Shown: positions 9,850-18,478, counted from the stretch's first letter. The stretch: DNA of 64,000 bases from Microbacterium sp. AK031 (GCF_024807145.1 NZ_JANUCA010000001.1:62001-126000); one strand, 5' to 3'. A program made the numbers and translations. Notes: generated from the letters alone by a model not told the origin.

Positions 9850-10961
9850 ACACCGCGAACGTCCCGTTCCGCGAGGCCACCATCGAGATGGATGCGATCG
9901 CCGACAACACCAGGCACCTCCGCCGCCTCACCGGCGTCGACGTCATCGCCGTCGTCAAGGCCAACGCATACGGACACGGCGCAGCCCCCGCAGCCGTCGC
10001 CGCGCTCTCAGGCGGGGCCACCAGGCTCGGCGTCGCCGAGATCGCCGAAGCCGTCGACCTGCGCAGGCAGGGCATCAACGCACCGATCGTCGCGTGGCTG
10101 CACGAGCCGGGCCAGGGCTTCGAGCTCGCCGTCGCGAACCGCATCGAGGTCGGCATCTCGTCTTTCGAGCAGCTGGAGGCGGCGGGGGCTGCGGCAGGGA
10201 CGAACGGACCCGTCGGCGTGCACCTGAAGCTCGACACCGGACTCTCCCGCAACGGCGTCGCCCCCAGCGACTGGGGCCGTGTCCTCGCCGAGGCCGCGCG
10301 GCTGGAGAGGATCGGGCGCATCCACGTCATCGCCCTGTTCAGCCACCTCTCCAACGCGTCGCGCGCCGACGACCTCGAGGCGCTCGCACGGTTCGAAGCG
10401 GGCACCGCTGCAGCAGCATCCGCCGGTGTCCGGCCCGAGATCCGGCACATCGCCGCCACGGCGGCCGCGATCGATCACCCAGAGACGCGCCTGGATGCCG
10501 TGCGCATCGGCATCGGCATCTATGGGCTCTCACCGTTCGATGACCGCTCGTCCGCCGACCTCGGCCTGCGCCCGGCGATGACCCTGCGCGCATCCGTCGC
10601 CGCCGTGCGTCGCGTGCCCGCCGGTGCCGGGGTCTCATACGGCTACGACCACCGCGCGAACCACGACACGACCCTCGCTCTGATTCCGCTCGGCTACGCC
10701 GACGGCATCCCGCGGCAAGCATCCGGTCGCGGGCCTGTCACGATCAACGGGCGCAGGTTCACGGTCGCCGGACGCGTCGCGATGGATCAGTTCGTCGTCG
10801 ATGTCGGCGACTCGCATGTCGCGGTCGGCGACGAGGTCGTGGTGTTCGGCGATCCCACACTCGGCGCGCCGTCGGCGACGGAATGGGCGAACGCCGCGAG
10901 CACGATCAACTACGACATCGTCACCCGCATCGGAAATCGAGTGCCCCGGCGGAGCGCATGA
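9846..10961 (+). CDS. alr: Alanine racemase
   Basis: 371 aa. PLP enzyme interconverting L- and D-alanine for peptidoglycan. The PLP-binding lysine lies in AVVKANAYGHG near the N-terminus and the catalytic tyrosine in the GVSYGYDHRA segment of the C-terminal beta domain. The C-terminal half also shows the GYADGIPRQASGRGPV region typical of the family. GTG start overlaps the acpS stop; its own stop overlaps the tsaE ATG. Confidence 0.95.
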   Translation: MNTANVPFREATIEMDAIADNTRHLRRLTGVDVIAVVKANAYGHGAAPAAVAALSGGATRLGVAEIAEAVDLRRQGINAPIVAWLHEPGQGFELAVANRIEVGISSFEQLEAAGAAAGTNGPVGVHLKLDTGLSRNGVAPSDWGRVLAEAARLERIGRIHVIALFSHLSNASRADDLEALARFEAGTAAAASAGVRPEIRHIAATAAAIDHPETRLDAVRIGIGIYGLSPFDDRSSADLGLRPAMTLRASVAAVRRVPAGAGVSYGYDHRANHDTTLALIPLGYADGIPRQASGRGPVTINGRRFTVAGRVAMDQFVVDVGDSHVAVGDEVVVFGDPTLGAPSATEWANAASTINYDIVTRIGNRVPRRSA

Positions 10962-11440
10962 TCGACCCCGCCTTCCTCGGACGCCGCGAGATCGCGACGT
11001 CGGACGACATGGAGCACCTCGGGCTCGTCATCGGCGAGCAGCTGGAGCCCGGCGACCTGCTGGTGCTGACCGGTCCGCTCGGTGCAGGCAAGACGACGTT
11101 CACCCGCGGCCTCGCGGAGGGGCTGGGTGTGCGCGGTCCGGTGCAGAGCCCGACGTTCGTGATCGCGCGCACGCATCCGTCGCTCGTCGGCCGCGCGCCG
11201 CTCGTGCACGTGGACGCGTATCGGCTGGGATCCGCCGCAGAGCTCGACGATCTCGACATCGACTTCGCCCGCTCGGTCGTCGTGGTCGAGTGGGGGCGCG
11301 ACATGGCCTCATCGATCGCGGATGGCTGGTGGGACATCGAGCTCGAGCGCCCCGTCGGGGCGGCGGGGGATGACGTGGCCGATGAGGACCTGGATGCTGA
11401 TGCTCCCCGCACTGTGATCATCGAGCGCGTCGAGCGCTGA
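10958..11440 (+). CDS. tsaE: tRNA t6A synthesis ATPase TsaE
   Basis: 160 aa from the ATG at 10958, which overlaps the alr stop as ATGA. It is the small ATPase of the TsaB-TsaD-TsaE complex that adds threonylcarbamoyl to A37 of tRNAs. P-loop GPLGAGKTTF, the SPTFVI segment after it, HVDAYRL and the VVVEWG motif are all present. The C-terminus after about residue 125 is acidic and of low conservation. Its partners tsaB and tsaD follow after a 244-bp gap that contains repeat copy C. Confidence 0.92.
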   Translation: MIDPAFLGRREIATSDDMEHLGLVIGEQLEPGDLLVLTGPLGAGKTTFTRGLAEGLGVRGPVQSPTFVIARTHPSLVGRAPLVHVDAYRLGSAAELDDLDIDFARSVVVVEWGRDMASSIADGWWDIELERPVGAAGDDVADEDLDADAPRTVIIERVER

Positions 11441-11528
11441 GGCGATGTGGCCCGGATGACGCGGGCACGAGTCGTGGCCGGATCCCGCCCGCGCCCATCG
11501 GATGCCCGGGCGCGCGGCGGATGCCGAT

Positions 11529-11609
11529 ACAGATGTCAGCCCAGATCACACTTGTCAGTGGAAACAGGGCGGTTCGAGCCGACAGGTGTGCCGACTCACT
11601 GACAAGTGT
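11529..11609 (+). repeat. 80-bp palindromic repeat, copy C (81 bp)
   Basis: Half-sites ACAGATGTCAG, ACACTTGTCAG, CCGACAGGTGT and CTGACAAGTGT with spacers 8-20-9. Complementarity is less complete than in A and B, and one base is gained in the last spacer. It sits between tsaE and tsaB, the only place in this gene block where the genes do not overlap. Confidence 0.82.
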
Positions 11610-11672
11610 GCGGCCGGTGGCGCTCGCGAGCGGGAGCAGGACCTCCCTGAGCGATCTGCGAGCAAGCACGAC

Positions 11673-11678
11673 TACCCT
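11673..11678 (+). promoter_or_regulatory. -10 hexamer of leaderless tsaB
   Basis: TACCCT six bases before the GTG at 11685. It supports that start over in-frame upstream codons that would run through repeat copy C. Confidence 0.45.
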
Positions 11679-11684
11679 GGAGAG

Positions 11685-12305
11685 GTGATTCTCGCTGTCG
11701 ACACCTCCCTGGGCACGGCCGTCGCGATCGTCGATGCCGATGGCCGACGTCGCGCCGACGCATCCAGCCCCGACGCGCTCGGGCATGCCGAGGTCATCGG
11801 CACCCTGCTCCAGCAGGCTCTCGCACAGGCAGGTGATGAGATCACCCGCGTCGTCGCGGGCATGGGCCCCGGCCCGTTCACCGGCCTGCGGATCGGCATC
11901 GCCACCGCTCGCGCGTTCGCGCTCGGCCGCGGCATCGGAGTGGTCGCCGTTCCCAGCCACTTCGGCGCGGCCCTCAGCATCCTCGAGGACAACCCCCAGA
12001 TCGGCACGTTCGCGATCGTCACGGATGCTCGTCGCCGCGAGGTCGCGATCAGCGTGTTCCGGGGACTCGATGCCGACGGCATCCCGCACCTGAAGTCCGA
12101 AACGGTCCTCGTGCCGCGCACCGGCGCCGAGGCGTATCTCGACGGTCTCGATGCGCGTGAGGTGACCTCTGTCGACGCCGCCGCGCTCGGACGGGTCGGG
12201 ATCCGCGCCGCTCACGCGGGCCGCGAACTCGCAGGCGCCGAGCCCCTCTACCTGCGCCAGCCCGACGTCACGATGCCCGGCGCACCGAAGCGGGTGGGAC
12301 TGTGA
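11685..12305 (+). CDS. tsaB: tRNA t6A synthesis protein TsaB
   Basis: 206 aa from GTG 11685. It is the ASKHA-fold partner that dimerises with TsaD in t6A synthesis. It begins ILAVDTSLGTA and contains the family motif GPGPFTGLRIG, with the internal SHFGA region replacing the usual SSLEA. The stop overlaps the rimI GTG start (GTGA). Upstream of this start the frame runs through repeat copy C, so the longer reading frame is rejected. Confidence 0.93.
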   Translation: MILAVDTSLGTAVAIVDADGRRRADASSPDALGHAEVIGTLLQQALAQAGDEITRVVAGMGPGPFTGLRIGIATARAFALGRGIGVVAVPSHFGAALSILEDNPQIGTFAIVTDARRREVAISVFRGLDADGIPHLKSETVLVPRTGAEAYLDGLDAREVTSVDAAALGRVGIRAAHAGRELAGAEPLYLRQPDVTMPGAPKRVGL

Positions 12306-12796
12306 CCATCCGCACCGCGACCCCTGCCGACCTCGACGCGATCATGGCGATCGAGAACGCCTCGTTCCCGACCGACGCGTGGAGCGCCGAGTCGATGGCC
12401 GCTGAGCTCCGGGCCGAGTACAGCCACTACCTCGTCGACGAGGAGGACGGCAACGTCATCGGCTATGCCGGACTCCGGTCGATCCGTGGAAACACGGATG
12501 CCGACATCCAGACGATCGCGCTGGTCGCCGCGCGTCGTGGCGAGGGGAGAGGACGTGCGATGCTGCGGGTTCTGCTCGCCGAAGCATCCGCCCGCGGCGC
12601 CCGCGAGGTGTTCCTCGAGGTGCGCGCCGACAACCCCGGTGCGGAGGGCCTGTACATCTCTGAGGGGTTCGAGGAGGTCGCGCGCCGCCCACGCTACTAC
12701 CAGCCCGACGGCGTCGATGCGATCGTGATGAAGCTCGATCTGCGGCGGAGGGCGGCCGCGACTCCGGATGCCGCCTCGAAGGAGACCACAGCATGA
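12302..12796 (+). CDS. rimI: Ribosomal protein S18-alanine N-acetyltransferase (RimI, GNAT family)
   Basis: 164 aa. GNAT acetyltransferase with the acetyl-CoA pyrophosphate loop in the region [11 protein letters not shown], the [17 protein letters not shown] strand-turn and the late [13 protein letters not shown] segment characteristic of RimI. It lies between tsaB and tsaD with four-base overlaps on both sides, the usual actinobacterial order. The expected substrate is the N-terminal alanine of ribosomal protein S18; other N-terminal targets are possible. Confidence 0.88.
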   Translation: MTIRTATPADLDAIMAIENASFPTDAWSAESMAAELRAEYSHYLVDEEDGNVIGYAGLRSIRGNTDADIQTIALVAARRGEGRGRAMLRVLLAEASARGAREVFLEVRADNPGAEGLYISEGFEEVARRPRYYQPDGVDAIVMKLDLRRRAAATPDAASKETTA

Positions 12797-13869
12797 GCGA
12801 ACCTCTGGTCCTCGGCATCGAGACGAGCTGCGATGAGACGGGCATCGGCATCGTCCGCGGCCGCACGCTGCTGTCGAACACGATCGCGTCCAGCATGGAC
12901 GAGCACGCTCGCTACGGCGGCGTCATTCCCGAAGTCGCCGCCCGTGCGCACCTCGAAGCCCTGCAGCCGTCGATCGAGACCGCGCTCGCCGAGGCGCACG
13001 TGCAGCTGGAAGACCTCGACGCCATCGCCGTGACCAGCGGCCCCGGCCTCGCCGGTGCGCTCATGGTCGGCGTCGGCGCGGCCAAGGGCCTTGCGGTCTC
13101 GCTCGGCAAACCTCTGTACGCCGTGAACCATCTCGTCGGGCACATCGCCGCCGACATCGTCACACCGGACTCCGATCCGCTCGAATATCCGACGATCGCG
13201 CTGCTCGTCTCCGGTGGCCACACGTCTCTGCTGCACGTGCGAGACCTCACCACCGACGTCGAACTTCTCGGCGAGACCATGGATGACGCGGCGGGGGAGG
13301 CCTTCGACAAGGTCGCCCGTCTGCTCTCACTGCCGTATCCCGGTGGACCCGAGATCGACCGCGCGGCCGTCGACGGCGACCCGAATGCGATCCGCTTCCC
13401 GCGGGGGCTGTCTCGAGCATCCGACATGGCGAAGCACCGGTACGACTTCTCGTTCTCGGGCCTCAAGACCGCCGTCGCCCGTTGGGTCGAGCGGTGCGAG
13501 GCCTCGGGCGAAGAGGTGCCGGTGGCCGATGTCGCCGCGAGCTTCCGCGAAGCCGTGGTCGATGTGCTCGTCACCAAGGCGCTCGCCGCATGCGCCGACC
13601 TCGGCGTGCCTCGGTTACTGCTCGGTGGCGGGGTCATCGCGAACAGGCGACTGCGCGATGTCGCGATCGCGCGGGCCGAGGCCGCCGGGGTGACCGTGCG
13701 GATTCCGCCGCTGTCGCTGTGCACGGACAACGGTGCGATGATCGCTGCGCTCGCGGCAGAGCTGATCAGCTCCGGTCGCCGCCCCTCGACGCTCGCCTTC
13801 GGCGCCGACTCCACGTTGCCCGTCACCGAGATCCAGATCGCCGAGTCACAGGCGGAGGATGCCGCATGA
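12793..13869 (+). CDS. tsaD: tRNA N6-adenosine threonylcarbamoyltransferase TsaD
   Basis: 358 aa. Catalytic subunit of t6A37 formation. It starts [13 protein letters not shown]; metal-binding histidines lie in NHLVGH, and the ATP region has [21 protein letters not shown] and the C-terminal [11 protein letters not shown] and CTDNGAM motifs with the distal Asp ligand. ATG overlaps the rimI stop, and its own stop overlaps the following membrane-protein gene, so translation of the four genes is coupled. Confidence 0.96.
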   Translation: MSEPLVLGIETSCDETGIGIVRGRTLLSNTIASSMDEHARYGGVIPEVAARAHLEALQPSIETALAEAHVQLEDLDAIAVTSGPGLAGALMVGVGAAKGLAVSLGKPLYAVNHLVGHIAADIVTPDSDPLEYPTIALLVSGGHTSLLHVRDLTTDVELLGETMDDAAGEAFDKVARLLSLPYPGGPEIDRAAVDGDPNAIRFPRGLSRASDMAKHRYDFSFSGLKTAVARWVERCEASGEEVPVADVAASFREAVVDVLVTKALAACADLGVPRLLLGGGVIANRRLRDVAIARAEAAGVTVRIPPLSLCTDNGAMIAALAAELISSGRRPSTLAFGADSTLPVTEIQIAESQAEDAA

Positions 13870-14360
13870 GCGACCAGAACGCCATGGGCGTGCCCGGCGA
13901 CCAGGGAGATGCCGCCGCCAGGCCGAAGATGGAGCAACCGTCGAACGAGGTCGAGCGCCCCGCCGGCGCAGCCCGCATGCCCGGCGCACCGCGAGACAGC
14001 TACACGAAGATGCCCACGGGCCCGGTCGGCGTCGAGCCGGTCGTCGCGAGGGGACCAGCGGACACCGCCGGGATGCCGGCAGTGCAGTGGGCTCCCAACG
14101 ACGACCCCGCAGCCGAGGACAACACCCGCCTCGCACCGTGGGCGCTCCTCGCCGCGATCGTGGCGCTGTGCGCATCGTGGTTCGTCGGCTGGGGGATTCC
14201 CCTCGCGGTCGTCGCGATCGTCGCCGCGATCATGTCGCTGCGCCGCCCCGTCGAGAACCGCGAGATCGCCCTGTGGGCGCTGATCCTCGGAATCGCCGCC
14301 ACGGTCTACAGCCTGGGCTGGCTGATCTGGGCGGGCATGCAGTTCGAGAACCTGGCGTAG
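13866..14360 (+). CDS. Small membrane protein, DUF4190-like
   Basis: 164 aa. About 95 residues of Pro/Ala-rich, disordered cytoplasmic sequence are followed by two closely spaced membrane helices (roughly 98-131) and a third (roughly 139-160). Charged residues RRPVENRE fall in the loop. The composition and layout match DUF4190-type proteins. It overlaps the tsaD stop by four bases. No function can be assigned. Confidence 0.7.
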   Translation: MSDQNAMGVPGDQGDAAARPKMEQPSNEVERPAGAARMPGAPRDSYTKMPTGPVGVEPVVARGPADTAGMPAVQWAPNDDPAAEDNTRLAPWALLAAIVALCASWFVGWGIPLAVVAIVAAIMSLRRPVENREIALWALILGIAATVYSLGWLIWAGMQFENLA

Positions 14361-14363
14361 CGG

Positions 14364-15584
14364 ATGCTGTCCGCAGACGAGTCCGCAGAGCTGCGGGAGC
14401 TGCAGGGCAAGGCCTATGGGCGCGACGGCGAACTGTCTGCAGCCGAAGCGGCGCGACTGCAGGAGTTGGAACCGACCCGATCGCGAAACTCCCCGGCATC
14501 TCCGATCGCTGAGCCTGTCGAAGCGGTCGAAGCGGTCGAAGCGGTCGAAGCTGGAGCCGCGGATCCTTCGACAGGCTCAGGGGTCGGGCTGGGCTCAGAG
14601 GTCGGGCTGGGTGCAGAGGCAGCGGAATCGCCGGCCGCTGAGCCTGTCGAAGCCGCCGGCGCGTCAGTTGGATCAGCATCCCACCCCCGCTGGGCGCTCA
14701 TCGTGGCGGTATCCGCAGCTCTCGTCGTGGGTGTCGGGATCGGGTGGATTGTGTTCGGCCGCGACCCGGGGCCGGCGATCCCGGTCACCGCCGAACAGCA
14801 GATTCGCGGAGAGCAACTCGCAGAAGAGTCGAAGTTCGACCCGGGGTCGATCATCCCGATGGCGCAGGACGATGAGGTGCTCGTATGGATGGGCACACGC
14901 AACGAGGGCGAGATCACCTGCATGATCATCGAAGATGGCGAACACGACGCGGCATCCTGCGCGCCGACGGATTCCGTCATCGACACCGGACTCCATGGGA
15001 TGCTCTCGCGCGACGCCCCGTCGGATTCGCCCGAGAACGCCACGCAGATGATCAGCGCGTCGCTGGCCTTCGTACAGGGTGATGAGCCGATCGTGATGAT
15101 TCAGGGTGGCTGGGTGATGTCGTCCGGACAGGGCTACCTCGACCACTTCACGGATCCGGAGCAGCGCGCGACAGCAGAGAGACTGATCGACCAGGGGTTG
15201 GACGAATGGTCGCCGATGCTCGTCGCGTATGACGGAGACACTCAGATCTGGATCGGCACGAGGGTTCAGGGTCAGGAGGCTTGTTTCTTCTATGGGGCAG
15301 GACTTGACGCGCCGTCTGCCTGCGGGTCCATGGAGACGGCACAGACGACAGGGGTCGGCATGTCGATGCTGAGTTGGGACGACGACACCCCGAGCGGTGT
15401 GTCCGTGACGCTGCGATACACCGAGCAGATGATGCCGTCGATCGTCATCTCACTGTTGCCCGCGTCGGAGGTCTCGGTTGACGCCGAGACCGGCGACCCC
15501 ATCGAGTTCACGTTCGACGATCCGACGTTCGATGACCTCGTGACCGACGGTGAGACCGGCACGACGGACGAGACCGGCGGCTGA
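14364..15584 (+). CDS. Single-pass membrane protein with in-frame palindromic-repeat linker
   Basis: 406 aa, starting three bases after the previous stop. The N-terminal 40 residues are a charged helical segment (ADESAELRELQGKAYG). Then comes a low-complexity linker of repeated VEA and GLGSEVGL units, one membrane helix around residues 112-132, and an outside domain of about 270 residues rich in Asp, Glu and Ser with cysteines at several sites. The outside domain was not recognised. The linker is encoded by palindromic repeat DNA (see 14508-14652). Probable operon with the DUF4190-like gene. Confidence 0.7.
   Translation: MLSADESAELRELQGKAYGRDGELSAAEAARLQELEPTRSRNSPASPIAEPVEAVEAVEAVEAGAADPSTGSGVGLGSEVGLGAEAAESPAAEPVEAAGASVGSASHPRWALIVAVSAALVVGVGIGWIVFGRDPGPAIPVTAEQQIRGEQLAEESKFDPGSIIPMAQDDEVLVWMGTRNEGEITCMIIEDGEHDAASCAPTDSVIDTGLHGMLSRDAPSDSPENATQMISASLAFVQGDEPIVMIQGGWVMSSGQGYLDHFTDPEQRATAERLIDQGLDEWSPMLVAYDGDTQIWIGTRVQGQEACFFYGAGLDAPSACGSMETAQTTGVGMSMLSWDDDTPSGVSVTLRYTEQMMPSIVISLLPASEVSVDAETGDPIEFTFDDPTFDDLVTDGETGTTDETGG
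14508..14652 (+). repeat. REP-like palindrome inside a coding sequence
   Basis: GCTGAGCCTGTCGAAG occurs at 14508-14523 and again at 14637-14652. Its inverted form CCTTCGACAGGCTCAG is at 14565-14580. Between the first two arms a 9-bp unit (AAGCGGTCG) is repeated three times. The whole stretch is read in frame and encodes AEPVEA-type residues. A GAGCCTGTCGAA palindrome of this kind is familiar as an intergenic repeat in many bacteria (from memory); here it lies within a gene. Confidence 0.8.
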
Positions 15585-15587
15585 AGC

Positions 15588-16847
15588 TCAGACGCGATCG
15601 GCGAGGATCGCGATCCGCCGGTAGCCGACACGGGTGAGGACCAGCGTCGCAGTCTGCGAGCCCTTGAGGTTCAGCTTCTTCCGGAACGCGGCTGGGTCGA
15701 TGTCCATGCCGCGCTTCTTGATCTCGACCGTGCCGATGTCGTTACTGCGCAGCACCTGGTTGATCGCCTTGGGGTTCGCTGCCATCACCTCGCGCACCCG
15801 GAACGACTGCACGAACGGAGTCGTCAACGCGGCGTCGCCCGTGAGATAGGCGATCTTCTCATCCAGCATGCCGGCATCGATGCTCCGTGCCACATCGCCG
15901 ATCAGGCGCGCGCGGATCACCGCCCCATCGGGCTCGTGCAGGAAGGCTCCGAGTTCGCGGACGTCTGCATCCACGGCATCCGCCCCAGCGGTGAGTTCGT
16001 GCGACTCCTCGCCGCGGATGACCAGCGCCGCACGGCGCACACCCTCGCGCGCCAGCGCGCCCGACCACAGCACGAGCTCGACGACGCTGCCGTCGGCGCT
16101 GACCCACTGCGCTTCGGCATCTGCAGGCAGGCTGTCGCGATCATGCCCTGGTCCGAGCTTGATGCCGGTCGGCTTCCGAGTTGCGAGTTCGAAGGCCCAA
16201 TCGAGTGAAGGGGAGTAGTCGGATGCCGCGACCCGCCGCGTCTCACTGTGACCCGAGGTGCGGCGCGCGGGGTCGAGCCACACGGCCATACGCGTATCTC
16301 GGAGAAGTGCAGCATCTTCGGAGGAATCTGCCGAATTCGACCGAAGATTGTGCACTTCTCCGAAGTTGGCGCTCACGAAGTCCTCGGCCGTGCCGTGCTG
16401 CACCACAGCATCCGCACCGAACGGGGCCAGGTTGTACGCGGCGATCGCGGCGGTGACCTCGTCGGCATCCACTGCCACCACGCTGAGGCCCGCACCGGCG
16501 AAAGCGAGGGAGTCTCCGCCGATGCCGCAGCCGAGGTCCGCAACTCGTGAGATGCCGGCGCGGCGCATGCGTCCGGCGTGCCGGGCGGCGACACCGAGGC
16601 GCGTCGCCTGCTCCACGCCGGCCCTGGTGAACAGCATCCGCTCGGCGAAGCCACCGAACTTCGACGCCGCCTTCGTGCGCAGGTGTGCCTGGCCAACGAC
16701 AGCGGAGACGAGATCGGGGGAGTGCCCCGCCGCCCGCAGTCGAGAGACGGCGCCGGCGACCTCCGCCGCGGATGCGATCGTGCCCACCTCATCGAGCAGC
16801 CGAAGGCCTTCGGGGGTGAGCAGCGCGGTCAGCTCGGACATCTCCAC
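15588..16847 (-). CDS. Class I SAM-dependent methyltransferase with THUMP-like C-terminus
   Basis: 419 aa from the GTG at 16847, which is supported by a TAGGCT six bases upstream. The SAM-binding motif is VADLGCGIGGDSLAF, followed by VVAVDAD and the VWLDPARRT motif that characterises this actinobacterial family. Its substrate is unknown; relatives are nucleic-acid methyltransferases, so RNA is a guess. Between the SAM domain (GTAEDF) and VWLDPARRT an extra segment of about 25 residues is encoded by a DNA hairpin (16297-16365). Converges with the membrane-protein gene three bases away and is divergent from groES across two CIRCE-like operators. Confidence 0.82.
   Translation of the reverse strand: MEMSELTALLTPEGLRLLDEVGTIASAAEVAGAVSRLRAAGHSPDLVSAVVGQAHLRTKAASKFGGFAERMLFTRAGVEQATRLGVAARHAGRMRRAGISRVADLGCGIGGDSLAFAGAGLSVVAVDADEVTAAIAAYNLAPFGADAVVQHGTAEDFVSANFGEVHNLRSNSADSSEDAALLRDTRMAVWLDPARRTSGHSETRRVAASDYSPSLDWAFELATRKPTGIKLGPGHDRDSLPADAEAQWVSADGSVVELVLWSGALAREGVRRAALVIRGEESHELTAGADAVDADVRELGAFLHEPDGAVIRARLIGDVARSIDAGMLDEKIAYLTGDAALTTPFVQSFRVREVMAANPKAINQVLRSNDIGTVEIKKRGMDIDPAAFRKKLNLKGSQTATLVLTRVGYRRIAILADRV
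16297..16365. repeat. In-frame hairpin element inside the methyltransferase gene
   Basis: Arms of 25 bases at 16297-16321 and 16341-16365 are complementary at 21 of 25 positions around a 19-base loop. The arms share GGAGAAGTGC and its complement. The stretch is translated and leaves the frame intact. It looks like an inserted palindromic element rather than protein-coding conservation. Confidence 0.75.
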
Positions 16848-16853
16848 TGGTTC

Positions 16854-16859
16854 AGCCTA
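16854..16859 (-). promoter_or_regulatory. -10 hexamer of leaderless methyltransferase gene
   Basis: TAGGCT on the minus strand, six bases before the GTG at 16847. The matching -35 position falls inside the upstream CIRCE-like palindrome at 16871. Confidence 0.5.
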
Positions 16860-16870
16860 CGCGGCCGAAA

Positions 16871-16897
16871 CTGGCACTCGCATTGCATGAGTGCCAG
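16871..16897. promoter_or_regulatory. Second CIRCE-like operator (9-9-9 palindrome)
   Basis: Perfect inverted repeat CTGGCACTC - 9 bases - GAGTGCCAG. It has the same GCACTC-N9-GAGTGC core as CIRCE and differs only at the outer bases. It lies over the -35 position of the methyltransferase promoter and over the candidate -35 (TTGCAT) of groES. Confidence 0.75.
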
Positions 16898-16912
16898 CCG
16901 ACGCCCTACACT
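16883..16912 (+). promoter_or_regulatory. groES promoter (-35/-10)
   Basis: TTGCAT at 16883-16888 and TACACT at 16907-16912 with an 18-base spacer, immediately before the canonical CIRCE. This gives a leader of about 65 bases, in contrast to the leaderless neighbours. Confidence 0.5.
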
Positions 16913-16917
16913 TGTGA

Positions 16918-16944
16918 TTAGCACTCTCGGGTTGAGAGTGCGAA
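16918..16944. promoter_or_regulatory. CIRCE operator (HrcA site)
   Basis: TTAGCACTC - 9 bases - GAGTGCGAA, matching the HrcA consensus TTAGCACTC-N9-GAGTGCTAA except for one base in the right arm. Placed just after the groES -10, as expected for repression by HrcA and release at heat shock. Confidence 0.92.
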
Positions 16945-16984
16945 CAAGTCTTTCGTGTCAGCGTCAAGAAAGAAGAGGTAGACC

Positions 16985-17281
16985 GTGTCGGTTTCCATCA
17001 AGCCGCTCGAGGACCGCATCGTCATCCAGCAGGTCGAGGCAGAGCAGACCACCGCTAGTGGACTGGTCATCCCCGACACCGCCAAGGAGAAGCCCCAGGA
17101 GGGCGAGGTCGTGGCCGTGGGCCCCGGCCGCATCGACGACAACGGCAACCGCGTTCCGCTCGACGTCTCCGTCGGCGACCGCGTCCTGTACAGCAAGTAC
17201 GGCGGCACCGAGATCAAGTTCGGCGCCGATGAGTACCTGGTGCTCTCGGCTCGCGACGTCCTCGCCGTCGTCGTTCGCTGA
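16985..17281 (+). CDS. groES: Co-chaperonin GroES (10 kDa)
   Basis: 98 aa, standard length. It forms the heptameric lid of the GroEL chamber. The N-terminal [12 protein letters not shown], the mobile loop around [19 protein letters not shown] and the C-terminal [13 protein letters not shown] are all typical. GTG start preceded by an AGAAGAGG-type ribosome site. groEL does not follow; a strong terminator does, so groES is transcribed alone, as in a number of actinobacteria. HrcA control is indicated by CIRCE sites upstream. Confidence 0.97.
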   Translation: MSVSIKPLEDRIVIQQVEAEQTTASGLVIPDTAKEKPQEGEVVAVGPGRIDDNGNRVPLDVSVGDRVLYSKYGGTEIKFGADEYLVLSARDVLAVVVR

Positions 17282-17300
17282 GCGACTCGACAACAGCGTA

Positions 17301-17333
17301 GAAGGCCCGGATGCTTTGGCATCCGGGCCTTTC
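17301..17333 (+). terminator. Rho-independent-type hairpin after groES
   Basis: Stem GAAGGCCCGGATGC / GCATCCGGGCCTTTC with a TTTG loop, 20 bases after the groES stop. The upper stem is GGATGC paired with GCATCC. Confidence 0.85.
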
Positions 17334-17408
17334 GCGTCCCCGCCAGACAGCCATCGCTCGATTCCTGCCACTGGACATGTCGTAGACCTCGCTGTCTGTC
17401 GCCGGGAA

Positions 17409-17414
17409 TAGTGT
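17409..17414 (+). promoter_or_regulatory. -10 hexamer of leaderless rarD-like gene
   Basis: TAGTGT six bases before the GTG at 17421. Confidence 0.45.
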
Positions 17415-17420
17415 GGTGCA

Positions 17421-18344
17421 GTGATACCAGAGCGCAGCAACCAGGCCGCAGGAGTCGCCTACTCGGTCGGCGCCTACCTGTTGTGGGGCTTTCTGCCGCT
17501 GTACTTCCTGCTGCTCGTGCCGACCGGCCCGTGGGAGGTCGTCGCCGCACGAGTCGTCTTCTCGCTCGTGTTCTGCCTGCTGCTGCTCACCGTCGCGCGC
17601 GGCTGGCGTCGGATCATGGCGATCATCCGGCAGCCGCGACTGCTCGGATGGACGGCGCTTGCCGGGCTGCTGATCTACATCAACTGGCAGGTGTTCCTGA
17701 TCGGGACGCTCAGCGGCAACGTGGTGGAGACGGCACTGGGCTACTTCATCAACCCGATCACCACGGTGCTGCTCGGCGTCTTCGTGCTGCGCGAGCGCAT
17801 CCGACGATTGCAATGGGTGGCGATCGGCATCGCCCTCATCGCCGTCGTCGTCATCATCGTGGCGTACGGCTCGTTCCCGTGGATCGCGCTTTCGCTGACG
17901 GCATCGTTCGGGACGTACGGTCTGATCAAGAAGAAGATCGGGCCGTCGGTGGATGCCGTGAGCGGGCTCACGCTCGAATCGTTCTGGCTGATGCCGATCG
18001 CCATCGTGCAGCTCGTCATCGTCGCGCAGACCGCCGGCATCACCTTCGGCACGGTCGGCACTTGGCACACCGTGCTCATGCTGTTCACCGGCGTCGCCAC
18101 CGCGGTGCCGTTGCTGCTGTTCGCCTCAGGGGCGCGTCGGATCAACCTCACCGTGATCGGGATGATCCAGTTCATCACTCCGATCATGCAGTTCCTGACC
18201 GGCGTGCTGCTGCTGCACGAGCCGATGCCGACCGAGCGATGGATCGGGTTCATCATCGTGTGGATCGCGGTCGCGGTGTTCGTCATCGACCTGTTGCGCG
18301 CGGGGCGGCGCGGTCGCCGGACGCGCGTGACTCCGGTCGTGTGA
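17421..18344 (+). CDS. rarD: EamA-family transporter, RarD-like
   Basis: 307 aa with about ten membrane helices in two EamA repeats. The N-terminus GVAYSVGAYLLWGFLPLYF and the segment INWQVFLIGTLSGNVVETALGYFINPI are characteristic of the RarD branch of the drug/metabolite transporter superfamily. Located in the cytoplasmic membrane; substrate unknown. Leaderless promoter, monocistronic. Confidence 0.88.
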   Translation: MIPERSNQAAGVAYSVGAYLLWGFLPLYFLLLVPTGPWEVVAARVVFSLVFCLLLLTVARGWRRIMAIIRQPRLLGWTALAGLLIYINWQVFLIGTLSGNVVETALGYFINPITTVLLGVFVLRERIRRLQWVAIGIALIAVVVIIVAYGSFPWIALSLTASFGTYGLIKKKIGPSVDAVSGLTLESFWLMPIAIVQLVIVAQTAGITFGTVGTWHTVLMLFTGVATAVPLLLFASGARRINLTVIGMIQFITPIMQFLTGVLLLHEPMPTERWIGFIIVWIAVAVFVIDLLRAGRRGRRTRVTPVV

Positions 18345-18459
18345 ACGGACGCCGCTCCGCCCTGCGTGAAGGCGTTCGGCGGCCGTATTCAACGTGAAAC
18401 AAGATCGTTAGCGCACCGATACCCAGCAAAAGCGCGCTCGCCATAGGGTGGGATCATCC

Positions 18460-18478
18460 AGGCATGTACGCCATGCCT
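18460..18478 (+). promoter_or_regulatory. Inverted repeat upstream of the binding-protein gene
   Basis: AGGCATG - 5 bases - CATGCCT, 20 bases before the ATG at 18498 and downstream of a TAGGGT -10-like hexamer near 18444. Could be a repressor site or a small leader hairpin next to the ribosome site. Confidence 0.4.

Noticed and set aside
14508..14652. Possible CRISPR array
   Set aside because: Units are 9 bp or inverted 16-mers inside one reading frame, with no regular spacers and no cas genes.
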